Shown here one piece after another: positions 16,848 through 25,448 of a stretch of 47,476 nucleotides of DNA (its first letter is position 1; the number at the start of each line of letters is the position of its first letter). The notes under the pieces were generated by a model. The model saw only the letters and a list, made by a program, of their open reading frames with translations. It did not search any database and was not told the origin of the DNA. The position numbers and the translations under genes were made by a program. The DNA lies in the NCBI GenBank assembly GCA_026713145.1, contig JAPOPA010000248.1, forward strand, positions 1 through 47,476, written 5' to 3'. Origin of the DNA: Chloroflexota bacterium. Its GTDB lineage: Bacteria; Chloroflexota; Dehalococcoidia; Lucifugimonadales; VXLM01.

Positions 16848-17039
16848 ATGATGAAACATGCCAATTCTGGAGACGCCAAGTTCGGCGCCCTCGTGGGAGC
16901 TATCCTCGGCGGCATGATCGGCTTTGCTTTGTCACCTGTGATAGGCACCGTCATTGGGGTCGTACTGGGAGCCGTAGTCGGCGCTGTCCTTGGCGCCTTC
17001 GCAAGGGTTATCGGCATGCCTCCGATTTGGTGGTCATGA
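16848..17039 (+). CDS. Small glycine-zipper membrane protein, 63 aa
   Basis: Short peptide with one long hydrophobic stretch full of small residues (ALVGAILGGMIGFALSPVIG and IGVVLGAVVGAVLGAFARVI), a double glycine-zipper hairpin of two transmembrane helices. Such peptides pack tightly in membranes and often oligomerise. ATG 16848 is preceded by TTAGGAGCGGCTC with AGGAG at 8 bases, and the leader has a conspicuous hairpin, both of which argue for a real gene despite its size. A second ATG at 16851 is equally usable. Not a named family. Confidence 0.65.
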   Translation: MMKHANSGDAKFGALVGAILGGMIGFALSPVIGTVIGVVLGAVVGAVLGAFARVIGMPPIWWS

Positions 17040-17149
17040 CGGCTCTCCAGGGCACTCCTCGCGCTCCGGGCGGTACCCACCCCTTTGAGATTGGTGATTG
17101 AATCGCCAACCCTCGCCACTGGCCCCTTTTCGTCGCGGGACACTCGCCG

Positions 17150-17158
17150 TGATATGAT
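17150..17158 (+). promoter_or_regulatory. Extended -10 promoter candidate for degV operon (TGATATGAT)
   Basis: TG-A-TATGAT precedes the degV start by 38 bases, predicting a leader of about 30 nt. No clear -35. Confidence 0.4.
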
Positions 17159-17196
17159 GCGCCGATACCGGCTGTCCAGAGAGGTGTCGGCGTACC

Positions 17197-18075
17197 GTGC
17201 AGGGAAACAAGCGGGTATCCATCGTCACCGACAGCGCAGCGTCTCTGCCCGCGCAATTGGCGGACAAGTCCGACCAGTACCTACACGTCGTTCCCCACCA
17301 GATGGTCATCAACGGCGCCACGTATCGCGAAGGGCTTGATCTCTCGCCAGAGGACTTCTATGAGACCCTGCGAAGGCTGAAGCGTCCGCCTGCCACCTCA
17401 GGACCTTCCCCCGAACAGTTCGCCAGGGCATTCGAAGCGGCTTCAACAGTCAGCGACAGCGTGGTCTGCCTCGTCCTCTCCTCGAAGTTCAGCATGACCT
17501 ACGAATCTGCCGTTCTCGGCGCACGCGATGTCTCGAAGAGGCTGCCTGAAACGAACATCGAGGTGATCGACACCGAGAGCGCCACCGGCTCCGGCCTCAT
17601 GGTCATCGAGGCCCTCCGGCTTTCGGCCCGAGGCAAAACTGCCGACGATATCGTTCGGCGGACGAAGGAACTCGTGCCGCGCGTTAGGGTTATCGCCACG
17701 CTCGATACGCTCTACTACCTCCAGAAGGGCGGGCGAGTGCCCGTGCTGGCCCATCTGGGAACGTCCCTGTTGCAGGTCAAACCGATCTTCGAGATGTATC
17801 GCGGCGAAGTGAGCACGATAGCCAAGGTGCGCACCGCAAAGAGAGCGAAGGGAAAGCTCGTCGACCTGCTCCACGAGGACGTGGGCGAGGACCTGCTCCA
17901 CGCGGCCGTCCTGCAGGGCAACGTCCCCGACGAGGCCCAGGAGCTTGAGGAGCGCATCGAATCCGAGTTCAACTGTGCCGAGCTCTACGTCGGTACTTTT
18001 TCCCCCGTGATTGGCGCGCACACAGGGCCGGGACTCCTCGGCGTGTCCTACTGGTCGGAGAGCGAGACGGCTTGA
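17197..18075 (+). CDS. DegV-family fatty-acid-binding protein
   Basis: 292-aa two-domain DegV protein (FakB-like) that holds a fatty acid chain. The start RVSIVTDSAASLP and later VVPHQMVINGATYREGLDLS, PPATSGPSPEQFARAFEAA and SSKFSMTYESAVLGA are the usual conserved blocks; the end of domain 2 has GTFSPVIGAHTGPGLLGVSY. In firmicutes such proteins present fatty acids to FakA kinase; no kinase partner is visible here. GTG 17197 lacks a strong ribosome site. The stop overlaps the next start as TTGA, so the two are co-translated. Confidence 0.92.
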   Translation: MQGNKRVSIVTDSAASLPAQLADKSDQYLHVVPHQMVINGATYREGLDLSPEDFYETLRRLKRPPATSGPSPEQFARAFEAASTVSDSVVCLVLSSKFSMTYESAVLGARDVSKRLPETNIEVIDTESATGSGLMVIEALRLSARGKTADDIVRRTKELVPRVRVIATLDTLYYLQKGGRVPVLAHLGTSLLQVKPIFEMYRGEVSTIAKVRTAKRAKGKLVDLLHEDVGEDLLHAAVLQGNVPDEAQELEERIESEFNCAELYVGTFSPVIGAHTGPGLLGVSYWSESETA

Positions 18076-19469
18076 CCGAGAACGTCATCCTCCAATTGAC
18101 CGACCTCCTCACCACGCGGCGGTGTGCACTACGCATCGATCCGCCCGACCTCGATCTGACGCTCGACCTGCTCTTCGACAAGTACCTCAAACACCCACCG
18201 CTGGAAACTCTGCGCCGCGAACGCCGCATCGCCGCCGACTCCGAAGAGACGCTCACCGCAATCCAGGACCTCGTCTATATTTCGTCCGACTCCGGCGCCC
18301 TCAACGACATCTTCGGGGGCGTCGAGTTCCTCCAAGACGGTCGTTTCTTGGACGCCCCGGACACACCACACGCAGAACCGGTCACCATCGGCGAAAAGGA
18401 TGCCCTCGTCGTTGACCTGCAGATCGACCGCACCGGCGTCGGGTACGACCGCAACTGGGCCGGCTTCCAGCGGCGGCGATGGGATAGACACTCCGACTTC
18501 TTCACCGGCTTCGTTGCCGAGACTGTAGGAGGGCAGTTCGGGGCAGAATGTGCGAAGCGCATCACCAACCCCGAATCGACGCACGACAAGCATGACTTGA
18601 TCAACGCCCTCGCCCTCCGGATCTGGGAAGCCGACTTCGAAAACTACTCCCGTTTCACCGGGCGCAAGCTGGTCTTCAAGTCGGGAGACGAGACCGTGCT
18701 CAATATCGCCGAAGGACGCGGCGGCATCTGCTCCGAAAAGGTGCAGGCGCTGAAATTCCTTACCGATCAGTACGGCCTGGAGTCCGAGTATGTACTTTCC
18801 GGGCCTGCCACACCCGAACCCGTGCCCGAAGACCGCCTTCGACAACTGCTGGACACATTCGACTTCCGATTCTCCAAACGGTTCATGCGCTACTGGCAGC
18901 ACCTGGCGCTCCTGTACAGGTTCGACGGCATGGAGCTTCTCGTCGACGCGACCAACGGCAACGTTCCTTTTCTCTTTATTTCCGGCCCTGAGGCGCAGGA
19001 AGTCTTGGGATACGACGCAAAGCGCCCCGTACCCGTTCGCATGGCCGTGAAGGACGAGGACTTCTACTACCACCGTATCTCGCAGGACATCGTCGAGAAC
19101 ATGATCTTCGCGATGGAAGGGTGGATTCCCTACGTCGACCTCGTGCAGGTCTTCGACAACGAGCTGGGCCTGTGCATCACCAAGGACTACATGGTCGCGC
19201 CGGTCGTCTTTAGAACTGAAAAGACTTTCGATACAATAAGGCGCGAGTATCTTCGCGTATGTAATGAGGCGGGGCTTCCCTGCGAGGTCTCCGACGAGTG
19301 GGGCTTCATGGGACCGCACGGCGAGGCGTTCGCGGTGGACGAGCCGGAGAAGGTCGAGTACATCCTTGACTCGTACGACCACCTCCTCGACAGGTACGAT
19401 GAGGCCCACGGCCCGGGGCACGAAGCGGGCTTGGCGGTCATACGACTAGCGAGTTCGTCATTGGTATGA
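18072..19469 (+). CDS. Large uncharacterised protein with NAT/transglutaminase-like Cys-His-Asp triad
   Basis: 465 aa, soluble, not a named family to my eye. The segment GRGGICSEKVQALKFLTDQY resembles the RGGxCxExN block of arylamine N-acetyltransferases, with Cys220. It is followed by QHLALLYRFDGMELLVDATN, where His277 and Asp292 stand 15 residues apart, the same spacing as His107-Asp122 in Salmonella NAT. This suggests a papain-like thiol acyltransferase or transglutaminase-like core in residues about 190-320, with an extra N-terminal region (1-170) and C-terminal region (330-465) of unknown fold. TTG 18072 overlaps the degV stop. An acyl-transfer role beside a fatty-acid-binding protein is attractive but is inference. 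Confidence 0.7.
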   Translation: MTENVILQLTDLLTTRRCALRIDPPDLDLTLDLLFDKYLKHPPLETLRRERRIAADSEETLTAIQDLVYISSDSGALNDIFGGVEFLQDGRFLDAPDTPHAEPVTIGEKDALVVDLQIDRTGVGYDRNWAGFQRRRWDRHSDFFTGFVAETVGGQFGAECAKRITNPESTHDKHDLINALALRIWEADFENYSRFTGRKLVFKSGDETVLNIAEGRGGICSEKVQALKFLTDQYGLESEYVLSGPATPEPVPEDRLRQLLDTFDFRFSKRFMRYWQHLALLYRFDGMELLVDATNGNVPFLFISGPEAQEVLGYDAKRPVPVRMAVKDEDFYYHRISQDIVENMIFAMEGWIPYVDLVQVFDNELGLCITKDYMVAPVVFRTEKTFDTIRREYLRVCNEAGLPCEVSDEWGFMGPHGEAFAVDEPEKVEYILDSYDHLLDRYDEAHGPGHEAGLAVIRLASSSLV

Positions 19470-19495
19470 AAGTAACCGACAAAGACCCTATACCG

Positions 19496-19519
19496 GCATT
19501 CCCGCGATGGTGGGAATCC
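19496..19519. repeat. Family C palindrome (CATTCCCGC ... GGGAATCC)
   Basis: GCATTCCCGCgatggtGGGAATCC: ATTCCC at 19498-19503 and GGGAAT at 19512-19517. The same unit occurs at 46646-46667. It lies 27 bases after a stop codon in a 240-base gap that holds no gene but also contains a family B palindrome. Confidence 0.7.
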
Positions 19520-19627
19520 ATCTTCGGCTACTGCCAGGGCCGAGTGCCGACAGTCAACGGCCTGCCGCTTTCATTGCTCGTTGTACAGGCGCGAGGCTGC
19601 ATGAGTCACTCCGGTCTGGGAAAGTCA

Positions 19628-19647
19628 CCCCGTATCCTGATACGGGG
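19628..19647. repeat. Family B 20-bp palindrome
   Basis: CCCCGTATC-ct-GATACGGGG, a perfect 9-bp inverted repeat with a 2-base centre, flanked by CA and CC exactly as in the copy at 25353-25372. Intergenic, 64 bases before the K+ channel gene. Confidence 0.8.
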
Positions 19648-19710
19648 CCGGAATCCCCGGAGCCCGGCGAGAGAAAACAGGTCGGCATTTCGCAAGACTA
19701 GTAGCAGATC

Positions 19711-20775
19711 ATGATCTACTCGCTAAGGCGACTGATTCGCAAGATGAGACGGCAACGCGAGCTCGGCGCTCTGTTCCTTCTGTTCGCCCTCGCCGTCAGC
19801 ATTGTTGGCAACACGCTGAACTTCTACTTCTTCGAGCGGGCTATCCCGGAGCCGCCGAGCATCTGGGACAGTCTCTGGTACAGCGTGATTTCAATCACGA
19901 CCATAGGTTATGGCGACTTTTCCTCCACAACCCTTGGGTCGCGCATTGGAACGACGGTCTTCATCGTGGTCATCGGCTTGGCTGCGTTCACCACGTCAGT
20001 GGGACTGCTGGTCGACTGGATCGCGGAACTCCGAGATAGAGAGAGGTCAGGTATGGGCAAGTCCAACGCGAGAGACCACTTGATAATCGTCAACTTCCCC
20101 GGCGAGACCAGGGTGCGCCAGGTCATCAACGAGTTCCTGACCGACTCCCAGCACCAAGACCGGGATATCGTTATCGTGGCCGATGGTATTGAGCACCTCC
20201 CGTTCGCTCAAGGCAACGTCTCGTTTGTTCGCGGGTCCCCCTTGGAGGAGGAGACATTCAGGCGCGCTGGTATCGAGAATGCCGCACAGGCCATCATCCT
20301 CAGCACCGGCTACGACGACCCGCGCTCCGACAGCTTCGTCGCTTCCGTTGCCTTCGTTGTAGAAAACATGAACCCACACATCAACATAGTCGCAGAGTGT
20401 CTCGATTCAAAACACGCTGCCCTGTTCAGTCAGTCCGACCAGGTGTCCCTCGTGTACGCGCTCAGCCTGGTGACGAACCTCCTCGTGCAGGAGGCGCAGG
20501 ACCCCGGCGTGGCGCTCGTAACACAGGCCATTACTAGCAACGAGGTCGAAGGCAACTTGTCGACGACGACGGTGGACGGCGACATCGGCCCCAATGGCTC
20601 CTACGACTTCATCGCATCCAGGCTGCTCAACCATGGCGTGAACTTGGTAGGAATCGTCCGCGGCGGCGGGGTGATCCTGACCTTCCACGATGTCGCCTGC
20701 GTTGACGGGGACACCCTCGTCTACATCGACTCCGACCGCCGGACTTGGCACGAGTTCCGGGAGATGCTCACGTGA
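19711..20775 (+). CDS. Two-helix potassium channel with cytosolic RCK (TrkA-N-like) domain
   Basis: 354-aa MthK-type channel subunit. Two membrane helices (about 20-42 and 73-103) flank the pore loop SVISITTIGYGDFSS, whose TIGYGD (64-69) is a K+ selectivity filter. The cytosolic part begins with HLIIVNFPGETRVRQVINEF, a Rossmann-type RCK strand, and continues with a C-terminal RCK_C-like region (GSYDFIASRLLNHGVNLVGI). The glycine motif of the nucleotide site is altered (NFPGET rather than GxGxxG), so the ligand may not be NAD. The stop overlaps the GNAT gene by GTGA. In related neighbourhoods such channels accompany DUF350 and DUF4178 proteins, which lie 6 kb downstream here. Confidence 0.92.
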   Translation: MIYSLRRLIRKMRRQRELGALFLLFALAVSIVGNTLNFYFFERAIPEPPSIWDSLWYSVISITTIGYGDFSSTTLGSRIGTTVFIVVIGLAAFTTSVGLLVDWIAELRDRERSGMGKSNARDHLIIVNFPGETRVRQVINEFLTDSQHQDRDIVIVADGIEHLPFAQGNVSFVRGSPLEEETFRRAGIENAAQAIILSTGYDDPRSDSFVASVAFVVENMNPHINIVAECLDSKHAALFSQSDQVSLVYALSLVTNLLVQEAQDPGVALVTQAITSNEVEGNLSTTTVDGDIGPNGSYDFIASRLLNHGVNLVGIVRGGGVILTFHDVACVDGDTLVYIDSDRRTWHEFREMLT

Positions 20776-21407
20776 CCACGGCCGCGGCCCGCGACACTCG
20801 CGTGCCGGACGGCGCCAATGAGTCCGTTCGCCGGATTCACGCGCTCTTCGTCGAAACTCTTGGCAAAGACGCCGTGGAAGGCCTCGACTCGTTTCGCCAG
20901 ACGGTCTCGCCGCACACCGACGCGCAGGTTGCTCCCAAGCTGGTGGTGACGCACGAGTACGATCACTTGGCCGGTGCAATGCTCGGAGTCTACCTTCGCA
21001 GACTAAACGGAAGCATAATCCTCTACGCCGGGGTCAAGGAGACCTTCCGAAGGAGAGGCCTCTACACGGCAATGAGGGACGTCCTGCTAAATGACCTTGC
21101 TGCGGAGTCCCCAACAGGCCCCGGATTCCTACTCAGCGAAGTTGAGGACGGATCATGGCTGCACCGAAAATACCTCGACGAATGGGGAGCATTCACAGCG
21201 CCGATGGACTACGTTCAGCCTGCCGTGCAGGGCCTTTCTAGACGGCTACTGAACCTCGTAGTCAAACCCCAGTCGGCGAGCAGGGACGATATCACCGAGG
21301 CCCTGCCAACAATAGTCCGCGAAGTGTATGTCTCCGTCTACCGCATCTCCGAACCGGAGGACGACCCCGACTTCCGCCACATCATAGACTCAATCGGGAC
21401 GCCTTGA
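20772..21407 (+). CDS. GNAT-like acetyltransferase
   Basis: 211-aa protein with a probable GNAT fold. The strand-loop-helix VKETFRRRGLYTAMRDVLL carries the acetyl-CoA pyrophosphate motif (R-R-x-G-x-Y/x) and is preceded by the beta strands KLVVTHEYDHLAGAMLGVYL and GSIILYAGV. Substrate cannot be predicted. GTG 20772 overlaps the channel stop and the end overlaps the SecA-like start by TTGA (21404-21407), so channel, acetyltransferase and SecA-like protein should be translated as one coupled unit. Confidence 0.75.
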   Translation: MTTAAARDTRVPDGANESVRRIHALFVETLGKDAVEGLDSFRQTVSPHTDAQVAPKLVVTHEYDHLAGAMLGVYLRRLNGSIILYAGVKETFRRRGLYTAMRDVLLNDLAAESPTGPGFLLSEVEDGSWLHRKYLDEWGAFTAPMDYVQPAVQGLSRRLLNLVVKPQSASRDDITEALPTIVREVYVSVYRISEPEDDPDFRHIIDSIGTP

Positions 21408-24400
21408 AGACCGAGGAGTCGCCCGCCGTGACCGACCCTCCCGCTGCCAACACCCCTTCCTCCGATCGCTCGCCGCAGACGTTCGTCTCATCCGTCCGAG
21501 ACATAGACCTGTCCCAGGCATCGGATGCGGAGCTTCGCCCTCGCGCCGTCCAACTGGGACATGGCCCACTTGACGAAGATGCCTTGGCCGAGTGCTTCGC
21601 CATTATCGACGAGACCATCAAGCGGCGAATCGGCGCATGGCAGCTTTTCGATTCCGAGTTCGACCATACCGACGCCGCCCACTGCCGAGAGACAAACGAC
21701 GACCCACATGCGACGGACAAACTCATCGCCGACATGTTGGCTTACGTGGCCGAAGAGAGTGCCTCGCAATACTACTCCTCCATTGACCTTCCGTCGGAGT
21801 TCTACAACGCGATCAAGGACTCCCTCTTTGCCGATGCTCTCCGCTTCGAGCCGACGGACGAGCAGATCGAGGCGGGCCGGCTGATGCTCGACCGTACCGT
21901 CGTCGAAATGGACGCCGGAGAGGGCAAGACCGTCGCTGCCGCCTTCCCCGCCATCACACGGGCATTGTCTGGGCGCAAAGTGCATGTCATTACAGCCAAC
22001 GACTACCTCGCCCTGCGCGATGCCGAGCTCTTGGCCCCCGCGTATGAATTCCTGGGCCTGACGGTCGGCGTCGTGCTCAGTCACATGGGCGACGCCGAAC
22101 GCCGCATCGCCTACCGCAATGGCATTGTGTACGGCACCCTTCGTGAGATCGGCTTCGACTACCTGCGCGACAACCTTCGCCACTCGCGGGTCGATATGGT
22201 CCAGGGCGGTCTTGAGGTTGCCATCGTGGACGAGGCCGACCACGCACTCGTAGATGACGGTCGCACGCCGCTCATAATCTCAGGCAAGCCGGGCGGGAGC
22301 GTACGTTCAGTCTTTCGCGTGAAGTCTGCGGTCGGAGGGCTGATCCAAGAACAGAAGAATCTCACGGCGTCGCTCGTTGACGAAATCTCGCAGGTGAAGG
22401 GCACGCCGGGCGTCGAGCGGTACGCCAAGCTCTACCTCGCCGACCCACGAAACCCCGCAATTGTCTCCGCCTCCGCGCGGGACTCACGACTCCTCAGCAG
22501 GATGAGAGCCGTCATCGACACATACTCCGAGGAAGGCATCGAAAACAAGCTCACCGAGGGACTGTTCTTTACGACCGACCTCCGTCGCGGCCTTGTCGCG
22601 CTCACCGCGCATGGGATCGCACACATAGAAGACCGCCTGGGACCCGTCTTCGACGCTGCCGATCTCCTCGCCGAGCTTGAGGCTATCGAAGCTGACCGTG
22701 ACGTGCCTCTGGTGGAAAGACGAAGACGCAACGAAGCCGTGTCCCGCCGAATCTCTCGGCAGTACGGAGTCGCCAACCAGGTGCACCAGATGCTCCGAGC
22801 CTATCAGCTTCTCACACGCGACGAGGACTACATCGTCGCTGACGGTCGAGTCGTTCTTGTCGACGACCTGACCGGCCGCCGCAAGACGGACAGCAAGTAC
22901 CAGTACGGCCTGCAGGCCGCGCTTGAAGCAAAGGAGGGCGTGCGTGTGCGTCCCGATCCTCGAACGCAGGCGTATCTGACGGTCGAAGGACTCGTCCGGC
23001 AGTACGACCACATCTCAGGAATGACTGGTACGGCGCTGGAGGCCCATAGGACGTTCCGCAGGGCATTCGGCCTCGACGTTGCAAGAGTTGAACCCGCCAG
23101 TCCCTCTCGCAGGGTCGACAGGCCGCCGCGTGTATTTGCTGCTCGGAGCGAGAAGCTCGGCGCCATAGTCGACGAAGTGACCTACTGGAACAGCATGGGC
23201 CGTCCCGTGCTGATCGGAACCCGAACGGTCGAACAGTCGGACGAGATCAGCCGGCTCCTAACCGAAGCGCAGGTCGCTCACAACAGGCTCGACGCCGTGC
23301 GCAATGGCGACGAGGCGCGAACAGTCCGCGAGGCAGGTTCCTTCGGCGCGGTCACTGTCGCCACCAACATGGCCGGTCGAGGCACCGACATTCTGCTGGA
23401 CGACGATCTCGACCGCCGGGTGACCGATCGCTTCGTACGTATGCTCGCAGAACGACGATTGACGGAGCGACGCCCCATTCGCGTGGACTGCGGTCACGGC
23501 GATGTTGCCGACACACTTGCCGCGCGAACCGAGAGCCTCGGTCTCCCCTTTCACGTCGCGGAGACCGCCCTCTTGATCGAGGGAGCCGGAGACGAGACCT
23601 CGATGGAGTTCGGACTCGGCCTCCACGTAATCGGAACCGAGATGAACGAAGCCGCCCGCGTCGACCGACAGCTACGAGGTCGGAGCGGGAGACAGGGACA
23701 GCACGGCTCCTCGCTGTTCATCCTGTCGCTGGAAGACCGTCCCTTCGTCACCGCAAGCCGCCGACTGGCTCAACCGGACGCTGAGAACGCGGGAAGACTG
23801 ATCGAGCAGATACAGTCGTCCATCGAGAGGGACGCCGAGGCGCTCCGCATCGTCTCGTACGACCTCGCCCGGATTATCGAGCGGCAGACACTGAACTACT
23901 ACGCAGCGCGCAACGCCGTGCTCGATGACCGGTCGTTCGACGAATCTTGCCGGAATATGACGCGTGACGTCATCCGCCGCCTACTGGAACGCCTGCTTCC
24001 GGCCACCGCAACGGGAGACTACTCTTCGCGATTCGACGACCTGGCCGATACCGTTCGCCTCGACTTCGGCATCGACATAGAGGACCTGGACGGTCTGGAC
24101 CCCGAGTCCCTTCTTGAAGAGATATTCGAGGCCGTAATCACACAGTTCGGTGATGCGGGGGCTAATCTAGGTCCGCGAAAATACACTCGGCTGACGAAAG
24201 CTTTGGCACTACAGGTGAGCGACGGACTATGGTCGGAGCACCTCGACCTCGTGCAGGACCTGATCGTGAATGCTCAATTGTCCATGGCTGGGCATAACAG
24301 TGTGGTGGCCGAGCTTGTCTTTCGCGCCGAAGATGCGTACCGTAAGTTTATGGAGCAGGCGGCCGACAGCTTCATCTCTCGTTTGGCCACGTTCGAGGTC

Positions 24401-24466
24401 GACGAGGATACGGGTGATGACGATTCGATCGTGCTTGCCGATGACGTAGAGGCTATACTGGTGTAG
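21404..24466 (+). CDS. Divergent SecA-like ATPase, probable accessory (SecA2-type) translocase motor
   Basis: 1020 aa, longer than ordinary SecA. The motor motifs are clear but altered: Walker A is EMDAGEGKT (168-176; usual MKTGEGKT), then HVITANDYLALRDAE, GFDYLRDNL, the Walker B region IVDEADHALVDDGRTPLIIS (usual VDEVDSILIDEARTP), TNMAGRGTDILL and QLRGRSGRQGQHGSSLFILS. The helical scaffold is kept near the C-terminus (GLWSEHLDLVQDLI). About 65 extra residues precede the motor, and the usual C-terminal zinc-binding Cys cluster is absent. I infer a second SecA for a restricted set of substrates; the lipoprotein directly downstream is one candidate. TTG start overlaps the GNAT stop. Confidence 0.88.
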   Translation: MKTEESPAVTDPPAANTPSSDRSPQTFVSSVRDIDLSQASDAELRPRAVQLGHGPLDEDALAECFAIIDETIKRRIGAWQLFDSEFDHTDAAHCRETNDDPHATDKLIADMLAYVAEESASQYYSSIDLPSEFYNAIKDSLFADALRFEPTDEQIEAGRLMLDRTVVEMDAGEGKTVAAAFPAITRALSGRKVHVITANDYLALRDAELLAPAYEFLGLTVGVVLSHMGDAERRIAYRNGIVYGTLREIGFDYLRDNLRHSRVDMVQGGLEVAIVDEADHALVDDGRTPLIISGKPGGSVRSVFRVKSAVGGLIQEQKNLTASLVDEISQVKGTPGVERYAKLYLADPRNPAIVSASARDSRLLSRMRAVIDTYSEEGIENKLTEGLFFTTDLRRGLVALTAHGIAHIEDRLGPVFDAADLLAELEAIEADRDVPLVERRRRNEAVSRRISRQYGVANQVHQMLRAYQLLTRDEDYIVADGRVVLVDDLTGRRKTDSKYQYGLQAALEAKEGVRVRPDPRTQAYLTVEGLVRQYDHISGMTGTALEAHRTFRRAFGLDVARVEPASPSRRVDRPPRVFAARSEKLGAIVDEVTYWNSMGRPVLIGTRTVEQSDEISRLLTEAQVAHNRLDAVRNGDEARTVREAGSFGAVTVATNMAGRGTDILLDDDLDRRVTDRFVRMLAERRLTERRPIRVDCGHGDVADTLAARTESLGLPFHVAETALLIEGAGDETSMEFGLGLHVIGTEMNEAARVDRQLRGRSGRQGQHGSSLFILSLEDRPFVTASRRLAQPDAENAGRLIEQIQSSIERDAEALRIVSYDLARIIERQTLNYYAARNAVLDDRSFDESCRNMTRDVIRRLLERLLPATATGDYSSRFDDLADTVRLDFGIDIEDLDGLDPESLLEEIFEAVITQFGDAGANLGPRKYTRLTKALALQVSDGLWSEHLDLVQDLIVNAQLSMAGHNSVVAELVFRAEDAYRKFMEQAADSFISRLATFEVDEDTGDDDSIVLADDVEAILV

Positions 24467-24496
24467 CGTCCTAGCTAGCGCGCAGGAGGTGTCCAC

Positions 24497-25327
24497 ATGA
24501 CTACGCGATGGCGGAAGCTGGGTATCCGGTCGACGGCGGGGCTTGCGGTTGTGGCCGCGCCGGTGGCAGCCGCGTGCAGTTCCGGGCCCTCTTACGAGGA
24601 CTGGGCCGAAACCGACGGCGCGGCTGGGCGGATCAACCTCGACGATGTGCAGAACGCCTTCAAGGAGTCCGAGAGCGTCACTGAGTTCGAGAAGCGCGTC
24701 AACGAGATATTCGAGGGCGATGGCGTCATCCTCATCAAGGCCGAACAGACGGACACGGCGTTCGTCCTCGAAGGGTGGGAGAACCTCGACGGCAACGTAA
24801 GGATAGATGAGGGTAACGACGAAAAGCTCTTCACTATCACCCAGAAGGAAGACAAGAGCCACGAAATGCGCGGCCACCACGCCAACGGGTACTACCACTC
24901 GACGTGGGGAACGGGCAACTTCCTGTTCACCTACCTGCTTCTTTCCTCCTTTGCCGGCCCCCGATACGTATACGTTACACCGGCGTCCCGAGTTGCCCCA
25001 ATTCGCAACCAGAGGAGCGTCTACCGAAATTCAAGCGCTTACAGGAGCCAGGTGTCGAGGAACGGCTCGTTCTTCAACAACCAGAAGAGCTTTGCCGGAT
25101 CGAGCTACGACTCTGCCAACCGAAATCGCAGCGCCGCAAGGCAGTCCTACCAGTCGCGCGCGCGCTCGTCCGGGAACTTCAGGAGCAGCGGGACGGGTGT
25201 TCGCAGCAGCTGGGGAACGTCGTCCGGTCGTTCAGGCTTTTCCAGCGGACGCAGCGGCGGCTTCTTCGGCGGCGGCGGCGGCCAGACCTTCCTCGGCGCG
25301 ACCCGTCGGAGCAGTCCTTTTTCGTAA
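24497..25327 (+). CDS. Lipoprotein with Ser/Arg/Gly-rich low-complexity C-terminus
   Basis: 276 aa. A twin-Arg-free signal peptide with basic start (MTTRWRKLGIRSTAGLAVVA) ends in a lipobox-like AAAC with Cys27, so it is probably lipid-anchored. Residues 30-130 form a mixed-charge globular region, then a hydrophobic patch FLFTYLLLSSFAG, and from about residue 160 a tail dominated by Ser, Arg, Asn and Gly that ends GRSGFSSGRSGGFFGGGGG. Strong ribosome site AGGAGG at 8 bases. It follows the SecA-like gene by 30 bases. Family not recognised; the tail could bind nucleic acid, polysaccharide or mineral surfaces. Confidence 0.72.
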   Translation: MTTRWRKLGIRSTAGLAVVAAPVAAACSSGPSYEDWAETDGAAGRINLDDVQNAFKESESVTEFEKRVNEIFEGDGVILIKAEQTDTAFVLEGWENLDGNVRIDEGNDEKLFTITQKEDKSHEMRGHHANGYYHSTWGTGNFLFTYLLLSSFAGPRYVYVTPASRVAPIRNQRSVYRNSSAYRSQVSRNGSFFNNQKSFAGSSYDSANRNRSAARQSYQSRARSSGNFRSSGTGVRSSWGTSSGRSGFSSGRSGGFFGGGGGQTFLGATRRSSPFS

Positions 25328-25352
25328 CAGCCATATCGGCGAAGGAACGCCA

Positions 25353-25372
25353 CCCCGTATCTCGATACGGGG
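25353..25372. repeat. Family B 20-bp palindrome
   Basis: CCCCGTATC-tc-GATACGGGG, the same perfect 9-bp arms as at 19628-19647, flanked by CA and CC. It lies 26 bases after the lipoprotein stop. Confidence 0.8.
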
Positions 25373-25448
25373 CCTGTAGCCAGAGGGGTGGGGGGTTGAA
25401 TTTGAAGGAGCCGATTCCTGATTCCTTTGCCCCGTCCCCTTTGACAGG

